A stretch of DNA of 64,000 nucleotides from Brienomyrus brachyistius. Its lineage: Eukaryota > Chordata > Actinopteri > Osteoglossiformes > Mormyridae. The stretch lies in NCBI RefSeq assembly GCF_023856365.1, contig NC_064552.1:9955660-10019659 (forward strand), written 5' to 3'. A program made the position numbers and the translations under genes. The notes under the pieces are model-generated. The model had not been told where the DNA came from. It saw only the letters and a program-made list of their open reading frames with translations, and did no database searches. This document shows, piece after piece, positions 22,656 through 33,455 of the stretch; positions within the stretch are counted from its first letter, which is position 1, and the number at the start of each line of letters is the position of its first letter.

Positions 22656-22668
22656 AGTTTCGTTTCCC
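22656..22668 (-). promoter_or_regulatory. Type-B ISRE (paralog 4)
   Basis: GGGAAACGAAACT on the minus strand, about 190 bp upstream of the ATG at 22468; a full ISRE match. The flank continues into GTGGGAATTAACGCC, shared with the orphan ISREs at 6594 and 27568. Confidence 0.72.
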
Positions 22669-22744
22669 CTTAAGTGGGAATTAACGCCTTTTACAATATT
22701 GCATCACCCCAGTGGGATTTGAATACTGGAGAGGAAAAAAATCT

Positions 22745-24122
22745 GTCATGCAACAATATTTAACTTAATTTAAATGCGTTTGAAATTCATAATAAATGTA
22801 TACATTTTTAAATAGAAAAAGTCGGGCTGTGTTTTGGGGCACATTTTGTACGAAATAAGCTCACATTTAAAATTATCATTTAAAAAACGTTTTTAGATGT
22901 TATTGAAATGTTTATTTGAAGATCGTGACAATAGCAATACCAAGCCATTAAAATCAAGCAACAAGTCATTAGAATAGATTGTTTCATTCACATTGGAGTG
23001 TGATTCAAATTAATAGTGTCATACGGTATTGGTTTAGACATACATATATAAATAAATACATAAATGCTATACTTAACATAACGCTAAACTTGTCGCACAA
23101 CCAAGGCCATTCCCATTTTTTCATTCGCTCTTTTGTGCCCCCTAACAAATATTCAGTTACATAAGAAGAGTTAATTTCCAAAGTGAATCATATCTTTTTA
23201 TTAAATCTTGTTATTTAATATAATGTGTTTCCCCTCAATTTGGAGTGGATTTTTCCCATTTTATGTAAAGTTTTTGTATGTGTGTGTGTGTGTGTGTGTG
23301 TGTATGATGAAAAAATCATTTTCCACAATAGCTACTGATTGGTTTAGATTATATGACACTTTGAGACTGATGGTTTGTGTACAGTAAAATAGTTACAAAG
23401 ATAATGCATGTTATATGCCTGTAACATAAAATAAAACTCAAGAAATCGAATACACATTAATATACTGAATGATAAAAATTTAGATAATGATTACACAATG
23501 TTAAACACTTTAAATATCAGCTATTCAAATTATAAGCTCACACCAGCTTCCCAGTTCTCCATTTGCATGATCATGTAATAGAGCCACTGCATAGCATTGT
23601 ACAGTTGGACCTTTCATAGTTTTTACTTGATAAATGTATCCCAGCATCCAATTGCATTCACTAATGCATTGATTTCAGGAATTATGCAGGTTTGCTGTTT
23701 CCCAGGTCTGGAGCACCTTTAGATTTCAGCGATCGTCTTTTTGACCATCGGCTCCAAGAGAGGCTCCTTTGCATTTCAGATTTTATAACTTGTCACTCAT
23801 GTTCACTGCTGTGTAACAAACTTTTTGTGGACTTACAGTCTTAGCTTGGAGGGCGGAGCCCAAGACTGGCTGTGTGAGTAATTTGAGGCTTCATTTGATG
23901 AGGTCAGCTTCTTCTAGGCCTGTAATATCAAACCTGGAACATTCTCTGGTGGCAACGCATCAGGCATCCTGCCCAAGCCTCGTTTACTGATGTTTCTGAT
24001 GACCTTTAGTGTTATGAGAGATATACAAAATGAGGAGAGAGTCCATAATGGTGCCTAGTATGGAGGTCTTGTGCAAAGAGTTACAGAGAGTGAGCACAGG
24101 GAGTGGTAAACATGGCCAGCGA
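22745..24122. repeat. Intergenic block (3' flank of paralog 5)
   Basis: Mosaic of the two flank types. The first part matches 7540-8750 but lacks the SINE. The second part, from about 23510, matches the long-type 3' flank of paralog 1. A (GT)n tract lies at about 23279-23303. No gene is supported. Confidence 0.55.
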
Positions 24123-25533
24123 CTAGTGCAGAGAAAGCCGAAGGTCACAGAGAGCTGTGAGAAACTCACCGTTCCCTGGACTATGTAAAAGAGCTTTCTC
24201 ATAGCACTCTATGGCTTGAAGCTTGTCACCCCTTAGCTTATTAACATATCCCAGAATCCCAAAAGCTTCCCCATCACTCGGATTCCTGTCAATGCGCCTC
24301 TTTGCTATCATTTCCAATTTCTGAACACACTGCTCCCCTGCTCTGTTATCTTTCCGAATTTGACACCCTTTCATGTAATGCTCTATGGCCAGAGACACTG
24401 ATCTCTTGTGATACAGCTGGAAGTTACCATAACTTTTATGAACATCTTGCAGGTTGAGATTTTTCTCTCTGGCCACCTGAAATGCTTCCTGAAACAGCTC
24501 CTCTGCTTTGGTGAAATTACCCTTCTCTGCATGTAGAAGAGCTAGATCTATCCTGGCAATAATGAAGGAGGGCCTCATCTCAATGGCCGTCTCAAGATGT
24601 TCAAACTCTTCTCTATTGATTTTTTTCCCTCCATTGCTGTGCAAGTTGGGTCTTTTACTCCGATAGCAGATTGCAATTTGATGGTGAAGAAAGGCTGAAT
24701 TGGGTGTTTTTTCAAGGGCATGGTTCAAAAGGTCTATGGCCTTATCCATAGATCCATGTTTTCTGAAAAACTTTGCCACATAACGTATGATGTGGGGTTT
24801 GTCTGGTGAAATCATGAGAGCTCTTTCAATCAATTCCTCTGCCTCATTCAATCTCCCAGATTCAGCTAGTTTTAGACCCAAAAGTGCTATGATATAAGAA
24901 TCCCCAGGGCTCAGCTCTAAGGCACGCCTTAGCTGTTTAGTAGCTGGTGAATCTGCAGTTGTGTTGCTGTCATATTCAGCCCGGTACAGCGCTGTAGCAT
25001 AACCACAGTTCCAGTCAGGATTGTCCGGATACTCTTTCAAGGCTTTCTCAAAGCACTCTTTAGCTTTCTTGTGGTATGTCCTAGAATACATGAGGAAGGT
25101 CCATCCCATCTCTCCGTAGACCTCTGCATGAAAAGCAGTAGGAGACTGTGTTGGAAATCGCTGCCTAATATCTTCCACCTTCTCCAGATAACTCATAGAT
25201 TTTGCATGGTCGTTCAAGTGGTAGTACAGCCATGCAAAGTTTCCATATGTTACAATGAGCATTTTCTCACATTCTTTGTTGTGTTTACGAATGTGGTCTT
25301 CAGCCTTTGTCAAGTTAGCAAGTGCTTCTTCTGGCTGGTCTTGCAAATAGTTCACAAAAGCCAAAAAGTTGAATAAGTATTTGTACCCGGCTTGATCAGC
25401 TGAACTGAAACTGACATCATCCTCCAGTCTATTTTGCAAGTCACTGAGATCAGTGTCCTCTTTCCGGAGACCCCAGGTGAAGTGGCACTGAAGTTGAATA
25501 AGTTTTATTTTAAGTGAAGTTTCCTGGTTCAAC
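24123..25533 (-). CDS. ifit: IFIT paralog 5, main coding exon (exon 2)
   Basis: IFIT-family antiviral TPR protein, 471 aa with exon 1 (25860-25864), the shortest of the six. The eight missing residues fall around 312-320, where sisters read EHLLLLAIHHCEKAIE and this copy reads EHLETAIE. The deletion keeps frame and shortens one helix between TPR units. The loop is also distinct (SKRPNLHSNGGKKINREEF), followed by MRPSFIIARIDLALLHAEKG. It shares VQKLEMIAKRRIDRNPS with paralog 6 and has SYIIALLG for SYIMALLG. The acceptor AG is at 25534-25535. No upstream ATG is in frame within the open frame. Confidence 0.92.
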
Positions 25534-25859
25534 CTACAGCAGCATTGTAAGGAAACGAAAAACAGTATTATTGTCAGTTACACTGGTTAACAACCCAGCT
25601 GCTATATTACAGCAGTATATTTACTTTATATTTCCTGTTGAAACTACTATTAATCTATTCGCATTTTTATATTTAGTCAAAACTTTCTGTCCATACATTA
25701 AAACTAGGCCTATTATTCTCTGTACACAGACCTATATCTTACAGGTGCAAAATATGAAACTAACATTTTTGTATTTTGCATTCTTATTGTTACTGAAATA
25801 ATTGATCAGTCGTCTATACAAGTCCGATAACACAGAAAACTCTACCCCATTATACTTAC

Positions 25860-25864
25860 GCCAT
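25860..25864 (-). CDS. ifit: IFIT paralog 5, coding part of exon 1
   Basis: ATGGC then GTAAGTATA on the minus strand, in frame with exon 2. The intron 25534-25859 is 326 bp, GT...AG. Type-A promoter. Confidence 0.75.
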
Positions 25865-26054
25865 CGCAGCAAAATAAAGCTGTTAATGCCAATCTTGACC
25901 TCGGTGTGTTGTTGATGTTGTCGGTTCGGTCTGATAAAATGCTGTCAGTTTTATATACATGAGACAAGATTGATTATGACACATCCCTTTAAAACAGGAG
26001 TGACTATGACGCAGTGCTTTAAAAAACAAAGCAAATATTTCTGTTTACTTCTAG

Positions 26055-26090
26055 CAGAAACGAAACTTACAGAATACTTTTCGTTTCCCT
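26055..26090 (-). promoter_or_regulatory. Two ISREs in the promoter of paralog 5
   Basis: The minus strand has GGGAAACGAAAA at about 26079-26090. The plus strand has GAAACGAAACTT at about 26057-26068, where sister promoters carry a weaker GAAACAAAACTT. The two inverted ISREs lie about 190-225 bp upstream of the start codon at 25864. Confidence 0.65.
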
Positions 26091-26197
26091 TTTGTTTCAG
26101 TCACACATTAGCTACAATGTTTCCTCTGAAATCGTAAAAAAATAATAATAAATCCTGTCCTTTTAACAGATATTCAGTCAAATGTTTATTTGGGTAG

Positions 26198-26482
26198 TGT
26201 CACACTGGATCGCGGGCAGAGCGGCGATCGTGCGGGCGAGCAGGCAGAAACGGGCAAACACGCCGTAATCAGGGCAAACAAGGGGTTTATTCCGAAAGAC
26301 GGGGCAGGGAACAGAAGACGCCAACTAACATCAATGACAGACCCCGGTTAGTACAAATCAGGAACTTAAATACATGAAACAAGGCAGCAGGAAACAAGAC
26401 ACGACTGGGCACGATCAGGAAATCACACGTGGGTAATTAGGGGGCGTGGCACACACGAGGAGCGGACGGAGCGGGCGTCACA
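26198..26482 (-). mobile_element. Solo-LTR-like element upstream of IFIT paralog 5
   Basis: The element starts TG and ends CA with perfect 5-bp flanks GGTAG (26193-26197 and 26483-26487). Paralogs 1 and 3 keep the empty site TTGGGTAGATATTG (about 5704 and 16130). On the minus strand it runs TGTGACGCCC to CAGTGTGACA, with AATAAACC (from 26291) about 90 bp before its end, an LTR-like R/U5 layout. It is in the same orientation as the gene and ends about 110 bp upstream of its ISREs. No internal retroelement genes are present. Confidence 0.7.
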
Positions 26483-26873
26483 GGTAGATATTGTGGGAGA
26501 AATTAAATAAACCAGGCAAGTGAAAAACCTAATTACCACTCTACACCAAATCTTTAAATCTCTAAAACATATAGCCTACTAATGAAAACAACATTTAAAA
26601 TAATGCAAAACTCAGAGCCCTACTTGGAACATACCCCTCTTGGAATTATTTAAAGTGTTGTACTCATTAAACACGTAATTTTTTATTATGAAAACATATT
26701 TAACTCTGACTATGAGTAACATATAATGAATTGAAGTAGCCAAAGTCACATCGAACAGTTTCCATTTACGCTTAAGTTTTCGTTTTACGCAGGTAACCAA
26801 ACAGGAATCCCAAGAATGCTTTACAGACACCTTTCCTCTTTTGATACCATCATTTTGCAATGTAGCCTGTATT

Positions 26874-27103
26874 ACACTCCCCGGGTTCATGTGGGTTTCT
26901 GCTGGGGTCTCCGGTTTTCTCCATGGTCCAAAAGCGTGCACGGTAGGTTAATTGGCAATTCTAAGCTGGCCCTGTGGTTGTGTGCGTGTGTGTGCCCTGT
27001 GGTGTTTGGCAGGTTGGTTCCCACCTGCGCCCCTTGTTCCCAGAATAAGTTCTAGTCTCCCTGCTACCCCTGTTGGGATTAAGTGGTTATGGTTATAGAC
27101 AGA
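26874..27103 (+). repeat. SINE-like repeat fragment, second family
   Basis: Third duplicated copy of the element at 5901-6129. It is again followed by the conserved block (27113-27318). Confidence 0.55.
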
Positions 27104-27567
27104 CGGTCAATTAGATACCAACTACATCATTCATTCATTGCAAATGTGGAGACGTCACTCTCAGATTGTTTAAAGTATTGCTGTACATTCTCAAGTCCAC
27201 TAGGTGTCTCCCTAGGCTTAAAATATAGGTTTGAAGCCTCCAAAGACGTTGCGGCCCAGTACGTGTGGGGAACGTCTCAAAAGCTTCATGAAGATTTATC
27301 GGCCTGTCACTAAGTCTAGGATTTAGTGAAAAATACCGTATTCACACCTTGTTTTAATATGAACTATAGGAAATTTGATTTATGATTTACACTGTATTTG
27401 CCTCACATATATTATACGTGCTGATGATCAACAAGTCTGATTGATAAGGTCCCTCTGCTCCACACCCCTTGGATGTTCAAGATCACTTTTTCTCTAACAG
27501 TTATCATTATTACATTGTATCCATATTACATGTCCTGTTGGTCTGCAAAAGCCAGATTAACAGAATC

Positions 27568-27580
27568 AGTTTCGTTTCCC
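27568..27580 (-). promoter_or_regulatory. Orphan type-B ISRE
   Basis: GGGAAACGAAACT on the minus strand in a promoter fragment without a first exon; the duplicated counterpart of 6594-6606. It lies about 1.7 kb upstream of paralog 5. Confidence 0.55.
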
Positions 27581-28537
27581 CTAAAGTGGGAATTAACGCC
27601 TTTTAGAATATTGCATCGCCCCAGTGGGATTTGAATACTGGAGAGAAAAGAAATCGGTGATTGAAAAACACATTACGAGATCTCACTAAGCTGGGATGGA
27701 CTTTTGCGAGATCAAGCAAAAACATTTCAATTACCAGTAATAACTGCTCTGTGTCTGTTTAAACTGCAAAAGGAAATTTATCTATTGACGAATAAGTATC
27801 AACCTAAGTGATACAGACATGTCCTGTACGGTGTGCTTTAAGCTATAAACTATGGGGTACAATGCACACTATGTAGGCCAACTTCAATAGTGTGATTTTG
27901 TGTGCATCTATTTATTAATAATTGCACTGTGTCCATTCACCGCTGGTGATTTTAAGCAACACAGCTGGACTGTTGAACGTGAAATACGCACACAAGCAAT
28001 GAAATATATGAAAAATATTACAGCCGGAAAGTGCATACAAAGCTAACTATACCGTGGTGTTGGAGTTAAGGTTTAAATTCCGTTTTTAGGATATTTCAGT
28101 ATAGATCCGCATATCCTCAGATATATCATGAAGCGTGAATACCAGGTAGGTATCCCTGAGAGTGGTTTCAGGTTTAAACCTTAACTCAGGCAGGTAAAGT
28201 TAGCTTAATTCAGTTTTTTGACTGTAATATCTTTCAACAAATTGATTTTTCATATTTATTTATGGGCGAATTTGAATGCATATTTCAATGTTTGTGTATA
28301 CACTTCATAATGTGCTTGCAGTCACTGGCGGTAAATCGACGCCTTACAATCATTAATAAATACGTACAAAAGCACATAATACGAAAGTTACACGGCGTGC
28401 ATAGTCCGCATATTTTAGCTATTTGGTTGGGGAACAATAAACGCCACTGTAGTTATACGGCAAGGAAGCAGCTGCTTTGTATGCTCGGCTAATCTGTCAT
28501 GCAACAATATTTAACTTAATTTAAATGTGTTTGTCGT

Positions 28538-28872
28538 GCGGCATGGTGGTGCGGTGGTTAGCACTTTCGCCTCACACCTCTGGGACCCAGGTTCAAGTCT
28601 TCGCCTGGGTCACATGTGTTTGGAGTTTGCATGTTCTCCCCATGTCGTCGTGGGGTTTCCTCCGGGTTCTCTGGTTTCCCCCCACAATCCAAAAACATGT
28701 TGATTGGAGTTGCTAAATTACCCGTAGGTGTGCATGCGTGAGTGAATGGTGTGTGATTGTGCACTGTGATGGGTTGGCCCCCCATCCAGAGGTTGTTCCT
28801 TGCCTCGTGCCCATTACTCCGGACCCCCCGCCAACCCAGTAGGATAAGCGGTTTGGAAAATGGATGGATGGG
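28538..28872 (+). mobile_element. tRNA-promoter SINE (copy inherited by duplication)
   Basis: Same insertion site and flanks as 7577-7921, so it was carried by segmental duplication rather than inserted anew. It has a short internal deletion (near 28700, the AGGCTA stretch) and several substitutions. Confidence 0.8.
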
Positions 28873-29463
28873 TAAATGCATTTGTAATTCATAATAAAGG
28901 TATACATTTTTAAATAGAAGGCTGTGCTTTGCGGCACATTTTGTACGCCTTAACAGCCCTGTTCCAAACAAGCTCACAACAATATGTTGTATCTAAAATG
29001 ATCATTTAAAAAAATGTAGTTAGATTGAAATGAAATGATCATTGAAATGTTTATTTGAAGATCGTGACAATAGCAATACACAGCCATTTAAAATCAAACA
29101 AGAAGTCATTAGAATAGATTGTTTCATTCACAGTGGAGTGTGATTTAAGTTAATAGTGTCATATGGTACTTATTATGAAATATTTAAATAAACAAATAAA
29201 TAAATAAATACTATACTTTAAATAGTGTCAAACTTACCACACAACCAATGCCATTCAGATTTTTTCATTTACTCCTTTGTGCCCCCTAGCAAATATTCAG
29301 TTACATAAGAAGAGTTAATTTCCAAAGTGAATCATATCCTAGAGATGTGAGACAACAGTGTTAACCACTGCACCACCATGCCGCCCTTGGCAAAATCATC
29401 AATTTTTTTTATTATACAATGTGTTTCCCCTCGATTCGGTGTGCAGTGAATTTTCTTTTTCAT

Positions 29464-29469
29464 TTTATT
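29464..29469 (-). terminator. Poly(A) signal candidate for IFIT paralog 6
   Basis: AATAAA on the minus strand about 290 bp after the stop codon. It is the counterpart of the signal at 8512-8517. Confidence 0.4.
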
Positions 29470-29760
29470 TAATTTTTTTTATGTAAATCATGAAAAAAAT
29501 ACTTTCTCATAATAAATATTGATTGGTTTAGATTAGGAGATGAAACTCTGAAACTGATGGTTTGTGTGCAGTCAAAATAGTTGCAAATATAATGCATGTT
29601 ATATGCCTATAAGATGATGAAAGTCAAATAAGCGTTAATATACTGAATGATAAAAATTAAGATAATCATTAAAAAAATGTTAACCACTTTCAATATCAAC
29701 TATTCAAATTTCAAAGAGTTACAGACAGTGAGCACAGGTAGTGGTAAACATGGCCAGCGA

Positions 29761-31195
29761 CTAGTGCAGAGAAAGCCGAAGGTCACAGAGAGCTGTGAGA
29801 AACTCACCGTTCCCTGGGCTATGTAAAAGAGCTTTCTCATAGCACTCTATGGCTTGAAGCTTGTCACCCCTTAGCTTATTAACATATCCCAGAATCCCAA
29901 AAGCTTCCCCATCACTCGGATTCCTGTCAATGCGCCTCTTTGCTATCATTTCCAATTTCTGAACACACTGCTCCCCTGCTCTGTTATCTTTCCGAATTTG
30001 ACACCCTTTCATGTAATGCTCTATGGCCAGAGACACTGATCTCTTGTGATACAGCTGGAAGTCGCCATAACTTTTATGAACATCTTGCAGGTCGTCATTT
30101 TTTGCTCTGGCCACCTGAAATGCTTCCTGAAACAGCTCCTCTGCTTTGGTGAGGTTTCTCTTCTCTGCATGTAAAAGAGCTAGATCAGTGATGGCAGTAA
30201 CGAAGGAGGACTTCATCTCAATAGCCTTCTCAAAATGATGGATGGCAAGTAGGAGAAGGTGTTCAACCTCTTCTCTATTGTTGTTTCTCCCTCCATTTCT
30301 GCACAAGTTGATTCTTTTATTCCTATAGCAGACTGCAATTTGATGATGAAGAAAGGCTGAATTGGGTGTTTTTTCAAGGGCACAGTTCACAAGGTTTATG
30401 GCCTTATCCATAGATCCATATCTTCTGAAAAACTTTGCAACGTACCGCATGACATGAGGGTTGGTTGGTGAAATCATAAGAGCTTGTTCAATCAACTCCT
30501 CTGCCTCATTCAATATGCCACAATCAGCTAGTTTTAACCCCAAAAGTGCCATGATATAAGAATCCCCAGGGCTCAGCTCTAAGGCACGCCTTAGCTGTTT
30601 AGTAGCTGGTGAATCTGCAGTTGTGTTGCTCTCAGATTCAACCCGGTACAGCGCTGTAGCATAACCACAGTTCCAGTCAGGATTGTCTGGATACTCTTTC
30701 AAGGCTTTCTCAAAGCACTCTTTAGCTTTCTCGTGGTACGTCTTAGAATACATGAGGAAGGTCCATCCCATCTCTCCGTAGACCTCCGCATGAAAAGCAG
30801 TAGGAGACTGTGTTGGAAATCGCTGCTTAATATCTTCCACCTTCTCCAGATAACTCATAGATTTTGCATGGTCGTTCAAGTGGTAGTACAGCCATGCAAA
30901 GTTTCCATATGTTACAATGAGCATTTTCTCACATTCTTTGTTGTGTTTACGAATGTGGTCTTCAGCCTTTGCCAAGTTAGCGAGTGCTTCTTCTGGCTGG
31001 TCTTGCAAATAATTCACAAAAGCCAAATAGCTAAATAAGTGCTTGCCCCCGGCTTGATCAGGTGAACTGAAATTGATATCATCCTCCAGTCTATTTTGCA
31101 GGTTACTGAGGTCAGTGTCCTCTTTCCTGAGACCCCAGGTGAAGTGGCACTGAAGTTGAATAAGTTTTATTTTAAGTGAAGTTTCCTGGTTCAAC
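29761..31195 (-). CDS. ifit: IFIT paralog 6, main coding exon (exon 2)
   Basis: IFIT-family antiviral TPR protein, 479 aa with exon 1 (31522-31526), beginning MALNQETSLKIK. CHFTW is at 18-22. A patch at about residues 222-253 differs from all sisters: it reads LKLADCGILNEAEELIEQAL and SPTNPHVMRYVAKFF where the others have LKLAESGRLNEAEELI and SPDKPHIIRYVAKFF. The DNA shows a dense cluster of changes at 30439-30537, suggesting conversion from a more distant IFIT. The downstream half matches paralog 5 (NRAGEQCVQKLEM). The 3' flank is the short type shared with paralog 2. Acceptor AG at 31196-31197. Confidence 0.93.
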
Positions 31196-31521
31196 CTACA
31201 GCAGCATTGTAGACAAATGAGAAACAGTATTATTGTCAGTAACACTGGTTAACAATCCAGCTGCTATATTACAGCAGTATATTTACTTAATATTTCCTGT
31301 TGAAACTACTATTAATCTATTCACATTTTTATATTTAGTCAAAACTTTCTGTCCATACATTAAAACTAGGCCTATTATTCTCTGTAAACATACCTATATC
31401 TTACAGGTGCAAAATATGAAACTAACATTTTTGTATTTTGCATTGTTATTGTTATTGAAATAATTGATCAGTCGTCTATACATGTCCGATAACACAGAAA
31501 ACTCTACCCCATTATACTTAC

Positions 31522-31526
31522 GCCAT
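31522..31526 (-). CDS. ifit: IFIT paralog 6, coding part of exon 1
   Basis: ATGGC then GTAAGTATA on the minus strand, in frame with exon 2. The intron 31196-31521 is 326 bp. Type-A promoter. Confidence 0.75.
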
Positions 31527-31737
31527 CGCAGCAAAATAAAGCTGTTAATGCCAATCTTGACCTCGGTGTGTTGTTGATATCATCGGTTCCGGTCTGATAA
31601 AATGCTGTCGGTTTTATATACATGAGATAGGAGTGACTATGACACATCTCTTTAAAACAGGAGTGACTATGACGCAGTGCTTTAAAAAACAAAGCAAATA
31701 TTTCTGTTTACTTCTAGCGGAAACAAAACTTGCAGAA

Positions 31738-31752
31738 TACCTTTTGTTTCTC
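31738..31752 (-). promoter_or_regulatory. Decayed ISRE of IFIT paralog 6
   Basis: At the place where paralogs 1, 3 and 5 have GGGAAACGAAA, this copy reads AGAGAAACAAAA on the minus strand. The CpG has become CA, so the second GAAA half-site is lost. One GAAAC half-site remains. Confidence 0.5.
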
Positions 31753-31959
31753 TTTTGTTTCAAAAGCTGTCCATTGGCTACATTTCTTGCTCTGAAATAG
31801 TAAAAACCTAAATACCACTGTACACAAAGTTAGATGTAAATCTCTAGAATATATAATCTACTGATGAAAATAACATTTAAAATAATGAATAAATAAATAA
31901 TTATTTAAAACAATGTTGTACTCATTAAACTTGTTACTTTTTAAATTTTGAACAGATAA

Positions 31960-33095
31960 TTAACTGTCTGTATGAGTAATATGGAGGTAAGTGAAGTAGC
32001 CAAAGTCACGTCGAACAGTTTCTATTCATGCTTAAGTTTTGTTTTACGCAGGTAGCTAAACAGAAATTCCTAGAATGCTTCACAGACACATTTCCTCTTT
32101 TTCATAGTACCATAATTTTGCAATTCAAGCTATTAGTCACAAGTACACTTATAGAAACACTTGTAGTATTTTTAAGGTTATATTTAGCGTAATACAATTA
32201 GATGCTGGTGTCATACCGACCAACATTATTCGTGCATTTCAAACACGGAGACGTCACCCTCAGATTGTTTAAAGCGTTGCTATACGTTCTGACATCCACT
32301 AGGTGTCTCCTTAGGCTAAAAATATTGGTTCGAAACCTCGAATCACGTTCTGGCACAACACGTGCGATTAACGCTTCAAAAGCTTCATTGATAAAGTCAA
32401 TTTACTGAAAACACACCATATTCAAACCTTGTTTTAATATGAACTGTAGACATTTATGATTTACGGTGTATTTGCCTCACGTGACAATGATAAATAAATT
32501 TGCTGTCAATTTTTCATTTAATGGCGATTATTGCTCCATGTCACTCGTTTTTTTTCAGTCTTGCCTGCTAGACACATGTAGGAACCCATCTTTTGGGTTT
32601 TAATATATAAAATAAGTAGCATCGCTCATTGTCACATACTCTTTAAACAGCATACTTGCCATTTTGGTAGGAAAATTAACCTATGAACAGAGCTGTATAC
32701 ATATATATCATATATGTGTGTCAATGTGATAACTGAGTAAGTGTTACATAGATGTAGTGTGTAATGCTGTTTTGAAAAGCATCCAGTTATTAAGAGATTG
32801 GCAGTATGTGCGTCACTGTGTGGAGAGAGTTCCTGCAGGCTGGTTTGGTGTTTCCTTGCTCTATCTTTATCTGGGAAGCAGTATCCTTTTTTATGTCTGC
32901 CCACTGGAGCAAATATTTCTGCTGCTTCTGCACCTTGTTAACCAAATAGTCAGTAGCAAGCCCATACGTTTGTGAGAAACCAGATTGTAATGCATAGTAA
33001 TCCAGGGGAAATGTGTGTATGAAGGGTGTATTCAGTAATAGAATGTGCAGTGTGTTACATTTGTTATAAGTCAGTCGTAATGCTGATAAATATAA
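31960..33095. other. Upstream flank of paralog 6 and unassigned DNA
   Basis: The first part, to about 32420, is an older, diverged copy of the flank upstream of paralogs 1, 3 and 5, including the conserved block at 32222-32400 but without the SINE-like fragment. From 32430 to 33095 no gene is supported. Two overlapping minus-strand frames at 32632-33119 look weakly protein-like but have no start, domain or splice context that I can recognise. Confidence 0.4.
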
Positions 33096-33097
33096 TT

Positions 33098-33455
33098 CAT
33101 CCATCCATCCATTTTCCAAACTGCTTATCCTACTGGGTCACAGGGGGTCCAGAGCCTATCCCGGAAGCAATGGGCACGAGGCAGGGAATAACCCAGGATG
33201 GGGGGGCCAGCCCATCGCAGGGCACACTCACACACCATTCACACACACATGCACTCCTATGGGCAATTTAGCAACTCCAATTAGCCTCAGCATGTTTTTG
33301 GACTGTGGGGGGAAACCGGAGTACCTGGAGGAAACCCCACGACGACATGGGGAGAACATGCAAACTCCACACACATGCGACCCAGGCGGAGACTCGAACC
33401 CGGGTCCCAGAGGTGTGAGGCAACAGTGCTAACCACTGCACCACCATGCCGCCCC
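33098..33455 (-). mobile_element. tRNA-promoter SINE, full length
   Basis: Read on the minus strand it runs from GGGGCGGCATGGTGGTGCAG through the B-box-like GGGTTCGAGTCTCC to a (GGAT)n tail. It is better preserved than the copy at 7577 and lies between paralog 6 and the divergent IFIT. Confidence 0.8.
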
